Origin: Sporisorium sorghi
Taxonomy: Eukaryota > Basidiomycota > Ustilaginomycetes > Ustilaginales > Ustilaginaceae
DNA: 26,809 bases
Assembly (NCBI GenBank): GCA_023212695.1
Contig: JALCCG010000108.1
Coordinates: 39,137-65,945, forward strand
Direction: 5' to 3'
The position numbers were made by a program, and so were the translations under genes. Below the pieces are notes generated by a model. It ran no database searches, was not told the DNA's origin, and was given only the letters and a program-made list of their open reading frames with translations. Positions 8,813 to 17,971 of the stretch are shown here, piece after piece. Each line of letters opens with the position of its first letter. The first letter of the stretch is position 1.

Positions 8813-9541
8813 TGGGGATAGCGTCGACAACTCGATAGCACGAGCTTTTTTACGCAGCCTCTTCGCTCTGTCTTGCTCACAGCTTGTACTATACCTGCTC
8901 TTTGGATGTATCCCATCTCGTCCTTGTCTTTTCGTATCGATGTGATATAGAATGTGCGGGGGAATGAGCCGTTACAACTTTGACGGAGCATGAGCAAGGC
9001 GTTGAGGTTTTGACAGCGCCAAAATCCGCAAAATGTGAGATTCTGAGTGATTGGAGGAGGAGGAAGAGAAGCTAGATCGGCTTCTGCTCCCGATCCAACA
9101 AGATCTGGCTCAGATGAGCAATCGTGGCGAAACTCGACTTCCCTTTGTCCTTTTGCTTTCCGCTCACCTTCCTCACACCAACTCATTTCCCGCACATACC
9201 CACACACTTTCTCTCGCTCTGCACAAAGGAACATCCGATTAGGTTGCAGACTCAGGACAGAGACTCGCGACACGACTCGGCTCTCTTACGATAGACTCAG
9301 GAAGAGCGAGGCTACAACTACAAAGGTCCTCTCTCCTTTCATCCGAAACTCGGCACGGGCTCCTGACAGCCTGCAAGGCGGCAGTACGTTCCCTTTCAAG
9401 GTCTCAGCCCTCTTTCTTTACGCCGTGCTCTTTGTCCTCTTTCTCTTTGTTCGTCCCACCAACCGTGCCACCACCTCTCGTCTGCGTTCCTCCACTCGAC
9501 CAAGAGGAGACCAGCACAGAGACGACGTCGACTCTTCGTGT
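8813..9541. promoter_or_regulatory. Spacer and leader upstream of the STE23-like gene
   Basis: 729 bp between two genes on the same strand. It holds the permease 3' end and the promoter and leader of the metalloprotease. The metalloprotease frame is open back to 9047 but contains no ATG before 9542, which makes that part most likely leader. I see no other gene. Confidence 0.5.
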
Positions 9542-12500
9542 ATGCTGCCCCTCCGCCGTGTCCTCCACCGCTCACCTTTGCGGAGCTTGTCTGCAGCTCA
9601 ACGAGCTTCCCTCTTCGCAACCACCAAGCCTGCCCACGCTAGCTTGGCAGCAGTTGCTACTCGCCATCTCTCTTCCACCACTCTTTCGTCCTCGCCTCTT
9701 CGTTCTCGCTCTATCGCAAATCGCAGCATGGTAGCAACTTCATCTTCGGTCGGCAGCGTGCCCGGCTCGTCACGTCAGCTCGCCACTCCCGCTTCGGCAG
9801 CCCTCACGCTCGGCACAGGCCCATTCGAAGGCCTCCCCAGCGGCTTCGAGATCCGCGACACGCTCAATGGCTCCAAGGCTGCCGCTCAGTACGCCGTCTT
9901 CACCAAAGACCTCGAAATTTCTGCTCAAGATGACATGCGCTACCGTCTCGTCCGTCTCGCCAACGGTCTCGAGGCGCTCGTCATCCAAGACCCCAAGACC
10001 GACAAGTCGAGTGCCGCCATGGACATCCGAGTCGGTCACCTCAGCGACCCCGAAGAGCTTCAAGGCCTTGCCCACTTCTGCGAGCATCTCCTCTTCATGG
10101 GCACCAAAAAGTACCCTCGCGAGAACGAATACTCCGAATACCTCTCCAACCACTCTGGAGGCTCCAACGCCTACACTGGCATGGACAACACCAACTACTT
10201 TTTCGATGTCTCCCCGGATCACTTCGAAGGCGCTTTGGATCGTTTCGCGCAGTTCTTCCTCGAGCCCCTCTTCGACCCTTCGTGTTCGGAGCGAGAGATC
10301 AAGGCCGTCGACAGCGAGCACAAGAAGAACCTCCAGAGCGACATGTGGCGCGGCTTCCAGCTCGACAAGACCCTCTCGGACCCTTCCCATCCGTACTCGC
10401 ACTTCGGTACCGGCAACTACCAGACCCTGTGGGAAGAGCCCAAGAGTAAGGGCATGGATGTCCGCGACGAGCTGCTCAAGTTCCACGACCAGTACTACTC
10501 GGCTAACGTCATGAAGCTCGTGGTGCTCGGCAGGGAGGACCTCGACCAGCTCACCGGCTGGGTCGTCGAAAAGTTCTCGGGCGTCCGCAACACGGGCCGC
10601 GAGCCTCCTCTCTTTGACCGCAGCCCGCTCTCCCAGGAGCAGCTGCAGAAGCAGATCTTTGCCAAGTCGGTCCGCGACATGCGCAAGCTCAAGATCGCCT
10701 TCCCCATCCCGGACCAGGGCCCTCACTTCCGTTCCAAGCCCGGTCACTTTTTGTCTCACTTCATCGGCCACGAGGGCGAGGGCTCCATTCTCTCGCATCT
10801 CAAGAAGAAGGGCTGGTGCGACCGCCTCTCGGCCGGCGCCAGCGGCGAAGCCAACGGTTTCGAGTTCTTCAAGATCTCCATCGACCTCACCCAGCAAGGT
10901 CTGCAGAACCACGAAAAGGTCGTCGAGTCCATCTTCAAGTACATCCATCTCCTTCGCACCAGCAACCTGGAGCAGTGGACCCACGACGAGGTGGCTCAGC
11001 TCAGCGAGCTCATGTTCCGCTTCAAAGAGAAGATCGACCCTGCAGACTACGCCTCGAGCACCGCTACGCAGATGCAGATGCCCTACCCTCGCGAGTGGAT
11101 CCTGTCTGGCGCCTGGCTCACGCGCGACTTCGACCGCGACCTGATCAAGCAGACGCTCGACCACCTCACCCCGCAAAACTGCCGTGTCGTCCTGATGGCC
11201 AAGACGCTCCCCGACGGCAGCACCACGTGGGAGAGCAAGGAAAAGTGGTACGGCACCGAATACTCGATCAAGCCGCTGCCCTCTAGGCTCCTGACTCAGA
11301 CCCCCACCGAGTTTGAAGACCTGCACCTGCCCCGGCCCAACTCGTTCATCCCGTCCAACTTCGAGTTCAAGGGTCCGCTTGCCGAGGCGCAGGGCAAGAA
11401 GCCGACGCCTCGACCCCAGCTCGTGCTCGAGAACGACAGCATGCGGGTGTGGCACAAGCTCGACGACCGTTTCGGTCTGCCCAAGGCCAACGTCTTCTTT
11501 GTGCTCCGCAACCCGCTCATCAACGCTACGCCTGCCACCTCGCTCAAGACTCGCATGCTCATCGAACTCATCTCGGACTCGCTGGTCGAGTACTCGTACG
11601 ACGCTTCGCTGGCTGGGCTCAGCTACATGCTCGACGCGCAGGACCAGTCGCTCGCCCTTTCTCTCAGCGGCTACAACGACAAGATCCCCGAGCTGGCACG
11701 CAGCATTCTCGAGAAGCTCGCCAACTTCCAGGTTGACCCTCGTCGCTTTGAGCTGGTCAAGGACCGCGTCAAGCGATCCTACCAGAACTTTGCCATCGAA
11801 GAGCCCTACCGACACGCAACCTACTACACCACCTACTTGCTACAGGAAAGGATGTGGACTCCGCAGGAGAAGCTGCGCGAGCTCGAGCAGCTCAACGTGG
11901 CCGAGGTGCAGCAGTTCCTCCCCGATCTGCTGCAGCGCATGCATCTCGAAGTTTTGGCACACGGCAATCTGGCCAAGGACGAGGCCATCGAGCTGTCCAA
12001 CATGGCCTGGAACACGATCAAGGCACGTCCCGTCAACAAGACCGAGCTGCTTTCGAGCCGAACCATGCTCCTGCCCGAAAAGTGCAACAAGATCTGGAAG
12101 CTGCCCGTGACCAACACCGCCAATGTCAACAGCGCCATCGAGTACTACGTGCAGGTGGGCGAGCCTACGGACCTTTCGCTCCGCGCACCTCTGTCGCTCT
12201 TCTCCCAGATCGCCAACGAGCCCGTCTTTGACCAGCTGCGTACCAAGGAGCAGCTCGGCTATCTGGTCTTCAGCGGTATCCGACGCACCATCGGCAGCCT
12301 CGGTTGGCGAGTGATCGTGCAGAGCGAGCGTGATGCACCTTACCTCGAGGGACGTGTCGACGCCTTCCTGGATCAGTTCAAGACGACGCTGGAAAAGATG
12401 ACCGAGCAGGAGTTCGAAGGTCACAAGCGCAGCATCATCCACAAGAAGCTCGAGAACGTCAAGAACCTGGTGGAAGAGTCGCAGCGATTCTGGTCGCCTG

Positions 12501-13150
12501 TCTTTACCGGTACCTACGACTTTGCGGCAAGGTATGCCGATGTCGAGGCGATTGCCAAAACGACCAAGGAGCAGGTGGTGGACTTGTTCATGAAGTACAT
12601 CCACCCGAGCAGCGCAACGAGGAGCAAGCTTTCGGTGCACCTCAACTCGACTGCTTCGCCTTCGCTTCGCTTCTCGGCCAAGGCGGTGGATGCGCTCGAG
12701 CAAGCCGTCAACGCGCAAGGCCTGCCGGTGCCCAAGGAGGCGTTTGACGCGTTGCGCGCCGAGCAGCCCGCAATCGAAGCTGTCAAGGACATGGCATCGC
12801 AAGCCATGGCGCAGAGCCCTGTGCCTCTTCCAGCGGAAGCGGTCAAGCAGATGCTCGGGCTCGTCGACGGCCTGGCGGTGCAGTTCCCCTTCACCGACGC
12901 CTCTGCCGCTGCGCCCGCTGCTGAGGCCGTCAAGGTCGAGAGCGCCATCAAGCCATCCGACGTCACGGACGCTACGGCATTCAAGGCCCAGCTCAACCCC
13001 TCCAAGGCAGCGGTGCCCGCCAGGTCGTTCGAGGAGCTCGCGCGGGACCCGAGCGAGGAGGCTGACGAGGTCGCCAAGATCGCCGAGGCCGTGCTCAGGA
13101 AGACGGGCGCCGGCGCGATTGAGGACGGCGAGCCCAAGGCCAATTTGTAG
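9542..13150 (+). CDS. STE23: Insulin-degrading-enzyme / Ste23-type M16 metalloprotease
   Basis: Predicted 1202-residue M16A zinc metalloprotease, which degrades short peptides inside a clamshell chamber; yeast Ste23 also helps process a-factor pheromone. The inverted zinc motif is HFCEH at residues 178-182, with the third ligand Glu259 in AVDSEHKKN, 77 residues after His182 as in human IDE. The C-terminal substrate-binding motif LRTKEQLGY is present (Arg900, Tyr907), followed by LVFSGIRRTIGSLGWRVIVQ. Residues 1-62 are rich in Arg and Ser with no Asp or Glu, like a mitochondrial presequence. A second ATG at 9728 (Met63) has a much better context and would give 1140 residues. The region after KLSVHLNST (about 1035 onward) is an Ala/Glu-rich extension longer than in IDE (1019 aa), ending in KANL, a possible peroxisomal signal. 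No intron is apparent. Confidence 0.94.
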   Translation: MLPLRRVLHRSPLRSLSAAQRASLFATTKPAHASLAAVATRHLSSTTLSSSPLRSRSIANRSMVATSSSVGSVPGSSRQLATPASAALTLGTGPFEGLPSGFEIRDTLNGSKAAAQYAVFTKDLEISAQDDMRYRLVRLANGLEALVIQDPKTDKSSAAMDIRVGHLSDPEELQGLAHFCEHLLFMGTKKYPRENEYSEYLSNHSGGSNAYTGMDNTNYFFDVSPDHFEGALDRFAQFFLEPLFDPSCSEREIKAVDSEHKKNLQSDMWRGFQLDKTLSDPSHPYSHFGTGNYQTLWEEPKSKGMDVRDELLKFHDQYYSANVMKLVVLGREDLDQLTGWVVEKFSGVRNTGREPPLFDRSPLSQEQLQKQIFAKSVRDMRKLKIAFPIPDQGPHFRSKPGHFLSHFIGHEGEGSILSHLKKKGWCDRLSAGASGEANGFEFFKISIDLTQQGLQNHEKVVESIFKYIHLLRTSNLEQWTHDEVAQLSELMFRFKEKIDPADYASSTATQMQMPYPREWILSGAWLTRDFDRDLIKQTLDHLTPQNCRVVLMAKTLPDGSTTWESKEKWYGTEYSIKPLPSRLLTQTPTEFEDLHLPRPNSFIPSNFEFKGPLAEAQGKKPTPRPQLVLENDSMRVWHKLDDRFGLPKANVFFVLRNPLINATPATSLKTRMLIELISDSLVEYSYDASLAGLSYMLDAQDQSLALSLSGYNDKIPELARSILEKLANFQVDPRRFELVKDRVKRSYQNFAIEEPYRHATYYTTYLLQERMWTPQEKLRELEQLNVAEVQQFLPDLLQRMHLEVLAHGNLAKDEAIELSNMAWNTIKARPVNKTELLSSRTMLLPEKCNKIWKLPVTNTANVNSAIEYYVQVGEPTDLSLRAPLSLFSQIANEPVFDQLRTKEQLGYLVFSGIRRTIGSLGWRVIVQSERDAPYLEGRVDAFLDQFKTTLEKMTEQEFEGHKRSIIHKKLENVKNLVEESQRFWSPVFTGTYDFAARYADVEAIAKTTKEQVVDLFMKYIHPSSATRSKLSVHLNSTASPSLRFSAKAVDALEQAVNAQGLPVPKEAFDALRAEQPAIEAVKDMASQAMAQSPVPLPAEAVKQMLGLVDGLAVQFPFTDASAAAPAAEAVKVESAIKPSDVTDATAFKAQLNPSKAAVPARSFEELARDPSEEADEVAKIAEAVLRKTGAGAIEDGEPKANL

Positions 13151-13309
13151 GAGTAGAAGTTGGCTTAGAACAGATGGTGATCTATAGATGGATTGTATCG
13201 AGTTAATGAAGATGATTCCCCACTCCATGCTTTGAGTTGTTTGTGCTTGTGCTTGTGGTCCAGTTGAAGACGCGGGCGTTCGGAGATTGCAGTCAGCGCT
13301 GTGTTCACG

Positions 13310-13900
13310 ATGCCGCCCACTTCCAAAATTGCTCGAACAGGGCCCACGCGAATGAGCAAGGCGATCGAGGCCTCAGGTGGTGACCTCGATAGGATGGCAA
13401 GCCACTTGCGCTCCGTTCAGGTGCTCGATGAGCAGTTCGAAGACTGGACAGATGTGGTTTTCCATGTGTACCGTGCCAGTACTACGAGCAGATCTATTGT
13501 GTTGCCTATCCAGCAGCACCGCAGCATTCCCCTCTCTGGTATCACCTTGGACGTTTCTGGCGTCGGCGAGCTGTTCAAACGGATCACCGGCTTTCTGATC
13601 TGGTGCCTCAAGTACACGCCGGGCAAGTTTGGAGAGCAGTATGTCAGCGTATCGAGGTTTTGGGCATGGGTCTTGAATATGATCAGCTTTGTCATCTCAG
13701 AGCTGCGCCAACTCGATCGCAGCCTGAGTGTGTTCGTCTTGGGCTGGTCACAGAGGGGTCGAGATGATCTTGAAAGTTGGCTCTACTCCTGGGCACAATT
13801 CATTGCCAACTTGAAGCTGCGACGCACCCCTCAAGGGCGACGCACCTATGGCAAATTCGAAGCAACGCCTTTTAATTGCCTACGCTGGTTACTAATTTAG
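13310..13900 (+). CDS. Hypothetical Trp-rich protein fragment, doubtful
   Basis: An ATG-started frame of 196 codons between the metalloprotease and the AFI1 gene. I do not recognise it. The product is rich in Trp, Arg and Ser, with a mildly hydrophobic middle (VSRFWAWVLNMISFVISEL), and has no catalytic motif I can name. Its stop lies just before sequence that looks like an intron 3' end (TTACTAATTTAGACAGCAG at 13889-13907), so the real gene may splice into the next open frames downstream. It could equally be a relic or a chance open frame. The length and the fact that the neighbouring frames are also open are the only support. Confidence 0.3.
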   Translation: MPPTSKIARTGPTRMSKAIEASGGDLDRMASHLRSVQVLDEQFEDWTDVVFHVYRASTTSRSIVLPIQQHRSIPLSGITLDVSGVGELFKRITGFLIWCLKYTPGKFGEQYVSVSRFWAWVLNMISFVISELRQLDRSLSVFVLGWSQRGRDDLESWLYSWAQFIANLKLRRTPQGRRTYGKFEATPFNCLRWLLI

Positions 13901-13907
13901 ACAGCAG

Positions 13908-14389
13908 ATGTCTGACGCAAAGGTTGCGGTTGTCCGCAAGTTTGAAGCACAGGAAAGCCGAAGTGGAAGATGCTGCAAAGCTCGCCTCTGAAAACAAGCT
14001 GTCAAGGGCGGGTCATCAAGAGGTGGCAAGACGTCTTCGAAGCGATCTCACCTATCTCGAACTGGATGCCGAAGTGGGGAGTCTCACAGAGAGGACAAGG
14101 GGAGGCTCTCGGCGCTCTCGGCCGAGACAAGGACAACGCTGCTCTTCAAGGTGAGCTCGTCGTCATTCAACAAGACCTCACGGTGACAAAGTGCAAGCGT
14201 ACAAAGCAAAAGAGCAACATTGGCAGGCTAGTTCAGCGCGAAAACAAGTATTGCAACAGCCTTCGCAAGATGGTATTGGGCGGCACCAGAGAGTTTGCCC
14301 AAGCTCATCAGCAGCTGCTCGGCATCGACGCAATGGCTCACCCGACAACGGCAGCTGACGGTACTGGTGGTTCGAGGGCGATACCCTAA
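13908..14389 (+). pseudogene. Possible downstream exons or frameshifted remnant of the same locus
   Basis: Coiled-coil-like sequence is spread over two frames: KAEVEDAAKLASENKLSR and SDLTYLELDAEVGSLTER in one (to 14154), then ELVVIQQDLTVTK and VQRENKYCNSLRKM in the next (to 14389). A possible intron, 14151-14226, with donor AAG|GTGAGC and acceptor GGCAG, would join the two frames in phase. Without it, frameshifts must be assumed. I cannot decide between a spliced gene and a decayed one. Confidence 0.28.
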
Positions 14390-14661
14390 GCCGTGCCGCA
14401 CGCATTTGGCGCAATTGCTACACAGAAGACCATTCTCAGTGTTGACTCTCAGCAATGTGCGACTCTGGGCTCGATGATGCCGGTCATTGTTGGGAGCTTT
14501 AAAGACCGAGACTGACACTAACAGTCACGCGCAACACAAACGAAGAAACACCAGGTCTGCAAACGGAGTTGCAAAGGCGAGAGAGCACAGGGTATCATAC
14601 AAGTACATGCATCCAGAAAGTGCGAGCGAGCGAAGAGCAGCATCGCACCCAAGCTCCGTAG

Positions 14662-17310
14662 CTAAGCCGTCCCCGAGCTCGGAGCCGTTTCCTTGACTGG
14701 GCTGAACGAGTTGAATGGATGGTCCATCGCATCGGTCGGCGATCTCGCATCACCGACCAAGCTGTCGCTGTCGACGGTCTGACCAGACCCTAGCGACGAC
14801 GACGGTGGAGCGGGCAGCGAGGACGAGCGCAGACTCAACTCTTGCACTTCACCATTCGCCGCCGCCGCCCTGGCGATCTCCAGCTCGGCCCTGTCCTGAG
14901 CAAGCCTCGCAAACGCCAAGCGGTAGTACGTATGCATGCTCTGCACAAACTTGCGCCCCACCGGATGGCGACACAGCCGCAAAAAGAAGTCCACCACCGC
15001 ATCCCTCGCAGCCTGCGACGGATGAAACAGCCCCAGAGCCAACGGAAGCAGCCCTCCCGTATGCGGTGGCAGCAGCGCCAGCACCTCGACGATCTGATCG
15101 TGCGTAACAACGCTCTTGGCAATCGTATCAAAGATCAAATCCGCCTCGCCCACCTGCAGCCTCCTCGCCCTACGCAGCCTCCCGATCTGATGCGCCAGAT
15201 CAAAGCCGCGCACAGCCTGCGTATACCCGTCATACTTCTGCAGCTCCTCGACGAGCAGCTTGTAGGCGATGGTAGAGCGGAAGCCCTCGATGCGCATCTG
15301 GTTCGAGAGGATCTCGCGCATCTCTGCATCGCGGTCGACGTAGACTGGACCTGAACCCAGCTGGCCGTTGAGAAAGGGCTGGCAGGTGGGCGCGAGCGAG
15401 GTGCGTCCGTAGAAATGCTCTTCGTGTCGGGCGACGCGCTGGACAAAGAGAAAGACGTACTCCTGCACACGAGAGCGGATGAAGCGCTCGCCGTAGTGCG
15501 CTGCGATGGCGCTTTGCAGTTCCTCCATGAAGAGCGCATTGCTGGTGTCGGAGCGCGAGTCGTACTGAGCCGTGTTGGATCGGTCGCGCGAGGCGGCGCC
15601 GCCCAGGCTGGATGCCTTGCCAGAGACGGGTGCGCTTGAGATTGCGCCAGAAGACATGGCTGGTAGAGCGCCGAATTGCGCGAGCTCGGCGTCCGGGGTC
15701 GCCTTGTTGTCGTGGCCATTGGCAGATGAGACACTGCCGAACGTGGCGGACGAAGAGACACCAGCTCCATCACGAGGCAGCGTCGCAGAGCGTAACAAGG
15801 CCTGTGATGCTGTGCTGGCAGGTTGCGCCGCCCGTGCAATGTCCTTAGCGACCTGGATGCGGCCCGTCTCGACATTGAGCAGCAAGTCCCAAGCGTGCAG
15901 ATCTTCGAAACGTGGATTGGTCACTCCGGCAATGTAGCCGGGCACCTTTTCGAGATCGTCGAGATTGAGCAGGTTGGTGTAGGGAAAAGCTCTAGCAGCA
16001 AAGCCTTGGAGCACGACACTGCAGCCGGAACCGAGGGCGCAAGCGGCCAAGACAAAGCTGGCGACCTGATTGGCTGGCTGACCGTATCCGAGAAAAATGA
16101 CGCGCTTCTGCGTGACAAGTGCGTTGAAGAGCACAATGATGGGATGCGTGGATGGTCCGTTGGTATGCAAATGAGGGTGAACGGGCCCTGTAGGCGCAGA
16201 CTGCGGGCCGGAGAAGGTCTGTATGAGGCGGATGAGCGAGTATTCGCCAACCTCTTCAGGGAAAGTGGTGAGAGGCACGCGGACAGGCAAGGGCACGTTG
16301 CGATAGGTGAGGACCGTGTCGAAGAAGTGGGTATCACGCGGTCTTGCCGATCCAGGGAGTGGGCTGGTCGAGTTGGGGTTGGACCTTCTGTCTGGAGTCG
16401 GCGCTGCGCCTGCTATTGAGTTGGCAGATGAGACGCGGCGTCCTCCCAATGACGGGCGCAATGAGGCTGCGCTGAGCTTCTTTCTGAGCGACTTGGTCTC
16501 GGATGAAAGGGTAAAGGTGCTGTCGGTGCGACGCCGTGTCATTTCGGCGCCACCAGCAGCGGCGCCACCAACGCTGGTGAGCGAGGAGCGTGCTGTGCCT
16601 ACTTGATCAGTGGGTGATGTCGACCCTACGCCGTTACTCGGTGGTGGTGGCTCGATATCTGCGCGGGGAGGAGCGGTGAAGCGCTCTTCGAAGAGGTCGC
16701 GACGATCCGAGCCGCGGAGCACCAGCTTTTCCGCTCGGGTGAAAATGGGCGCTGCGGAAAGGTCGAGACGGTTGATCGACTCGTATAGACGCGCCAAACA
16801 GTCTGGGCCTGGATCTTTGAAGTAGTCGTCAAGAGCGAGCAGCAAAGCTGGCTTGAAGATGTCGATGAAGGGAAATCGAGTGCCGATGGCCATGGCCTTG
16901 ACCATCGCTCCACGACGCACGGTGGTATCGTGCTTGGTGCGTACTAGGTTGATGACGTAGGTGAGATCGTGCGAGAGCCAAGAGGATGGATCTGCTGCAG
17001 CACTTGCTTGGGAGGTGTCGGCGTCGGCAGAAGCATCATCGAGTGCAGCCCGTTGGAATCCTGGTGGTTTGAGGAAGAAGAAGGTCCAATCCTCTGTTCT
17101 TGCGTGGACTCCATCGGGAAGCATGAGCTCCGCAAGCATGTGTTCGTCGTAGCCGGTAGGAGCGGGATACTGGTAGGAAAGAGTAGATCCGCGGTCGATA
17201 TCGAATTCGGCCAGCATGCAAAACGTGCAGTAGCCGCTGCTGCTGCCATTTTTGGGGGCGGTCGACGTAGAAGCAGCGGCCTCGCTGGGAGGAGCATCGG
17301 TGATCGACAT
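14662..17310 (-). CDS. AFI1: Afi1/MesA-type polarity protein with DENN-like (SPA) region
   Basis: Predicted 882-residue protein resembling yeast Afi1, which binds the GTPase Arf3 at the bud, and Aspergillus MesA, which stabilises polarity axes. The start at 17310 is the only in-frame ATG at the N terminus. Residues about 27-75 carry the Afi1 N-terminal docking signature: FCMLAEFDIDRGSTLSYQYP, then ELMLPDGVHAR and WTFFFL. Next is a DENN-like helix (VRRGAMVKAMAIGTRFPFID). After a Ser/Thr-rich variable linker (about 240-320) the SPA/DENN core appears: VPLPVRVPLTTFPEEVGEYS, IIVLFNALVTQKRVIFLGYG, and FPYTNLLNLDDLEKVPGYIA followed by GVTNPRF. The C terminus is helical (VQEYVFLFVQRVARHEEHFYG) and ends in a Ser-rich tail. 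It probably acts at the growing cell tip in Arf-type GTPase signalling; that is inference from homologues. No intron. It is divergent from the separase gene. Confidence 0.86.
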   Translation of the reverse strand: MSITDAPPSEAAASTSTAPKNGSSSGYCTFCMLAEFDIDRGSTLSYQYPAPTGYDEHMLAELMLPDGVHARTEDWTFFFLKPPGFQRAALDDASADADTSQASAAADPSSWLSHDLTYVINLVRTKHDTTVRRGAMVKAMAIGTRFPFIDIFKPALLLALDDYFKDPGPDCLARLYESINRLDLSAAPIFTRAEKLVLRGSDRRDLFEERFTAPPRADIEPPPPSNGVGSTSPTDQVGTARSSLTSVGGAAAGGAEMTRRRTDSTFTLSSETKSLRKKLSAASLRPSLGGRRVSSANSIAGAAPTPDRRSNPNSTSPLPGSARPRDTHFFDTVLTYRNVPLPVRVPLTTFPEEVGEYSLIRLIQTFSGPQSAPTGPVHPHLHTNGPSTHPIIVLFNALVTQKRVIFLGYGQPANQVASFVLAACALGSGCSVVLQGFAARAFPYTNLLNLDDLEKVPGYIAGVTNPRFEDLHAWDLLLNVETGRIQVAKDIARAAQPASTASQALLRSATLPRDGAGVSSSATFGSVSSANGHDNKATPDAELAQFGALPAMSSGAISSAPVSGKASSLGGAASRDRSNTAQYDSRSDTSNALFMEELQSAIAAHYGERFIRSRVQEYVFLFVQRVARHEEHFYGRTSLAPTCQPFLNGQLGSGPVYVDRDAEMREILSNQMRIEGFRSTIAYKLLVEELQKYDGYTQAVRGFDLAHQIGRLRRARRLQVGEADLIFDTIAKSVVTHDQIVEVLALLPPHTGGLLPLALGLFHPSQAARDAVVDFFLRLCRHPVGRKFVQSMHTYYRLAFARLAQDRAELEIARAAAANGEVQELSLRSSSLPAPPSSSLGSGQTVDSDSLVGDARSPTDAMDHPFNSFSPVKETAPSSGTA

Positions 17311-17730
17311 GGTCGACTGAGAGTGCAGCTGTATCAGCGACTCGGTCGGTATGAGGCCGAGATGGTAACGGCTGGTCCGCCCTTTATGACAGCAAAGCTC
17401 TCCTTCAGAAGCCAAGCATCGCAATGGAGATGAGTCGGGAGTGACGCGACGGAAGCTCCGTCCTGACTATCGTGCTGATCGGATTGTCCAGAAGTGAGCG
17501 AGTAGGTGAGCAATTGGAAAGGAAGAAGATAGGAAGCAAGTCGTGACAAGACGGATGTTGCGAAGGGCTTTCGGCTTTCGGATGCTCCAACGACAGCGCT
17601 CCGACACCAACACCACAAGCAAAGCGCATGAGCAGGCAGGCATCGCAGCTGTCTCTTTTTGCACCCTTAAACCTGTCAGAAAGCCTAAATTTCGTCGTGT
17701 CTCGCGCTGTGCCGTGCTGTGCTGTGCTCA

Positions 17731-17733
<3 letters not shown>

Positions 17734-17765
<32 letters not shown>
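17734..17765. repeat. Poly(dT) tract in the AFI1-ESP1 spacer
   Basis: 32 consecutive T followed by CTTC and more T, about 205 bp before the separase start. The longest homopolymer in the window. Confidence 0.9.
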
Positions 17766-17802
17766 CTTCTTTTTCGGTGCTGAATGTTAGTTTCTCTGAA
17801 AT

Positions 17803-17808
17803 CACGTG
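17803..17808. promoter_or_regulatory. CACGTG palindrome (E-box/Cbf1-type site)
   Basis: A perfect CACGTG located 163 bp upstream of the separase ATG. In fungi this is the core of sites bound by bHLH factors such as Cbf1. A single six-base match can occur by chance. Confidence 0.25.
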
Positions 17809-17971
17809 AGCCAACACGACAATTCCGCGTAATGCAGCCCTTTCGAGTCGGATTTGCCGCTGAGTTGTGTGTTCGTGTGTGACTTTTGCGAAGTGTGGCT
17901 TTTTGGAAGAGCCTTTTCATTCACTTCCATCTCCTGCTTCCTTTCTCGCCACCATCACCACCATCATCGCC

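Larger units (their letters stand above)
17311..17971. promoter_or_regulatory. Divergent intergenic region between AFI1 and ESP1
   Basis: 661 bp that must carry both promoters. It contains short GTGCT-like repeats (about 17709-17729), a 32-nt T run, and a palindromic CACGTG at 17803-17808. No other gene is visible. An in-frame extension of the separase frame reaches back to 17867 but has no ATG. Confidence 0.5.

Noticed and set aside
9770..11815. A 681-codon open frame antisense to the STE23 gene
   Set aside because: It mirrors the metalloprotease coding frame; C-ending codons on the sense strand remove antisense stops. No motifs, and it lies wholly inside a gene with complete zinc motifs.
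11840..13228. A 462-codon antisense open frame over the 3' half of STE23
   Set aside because: Same codon-bias shadow; Leu/Arg/Asp-rich composition without domain motifs.
13747..13907. Intron joining the hypothetical 13310 frame to the downstream coil frame
   Set aside because: Phase and acceptor fit, but the donor would be GTCACA, far from the GTAAGT-like donors used elsewhere in the window, so I left the locus unresolved.
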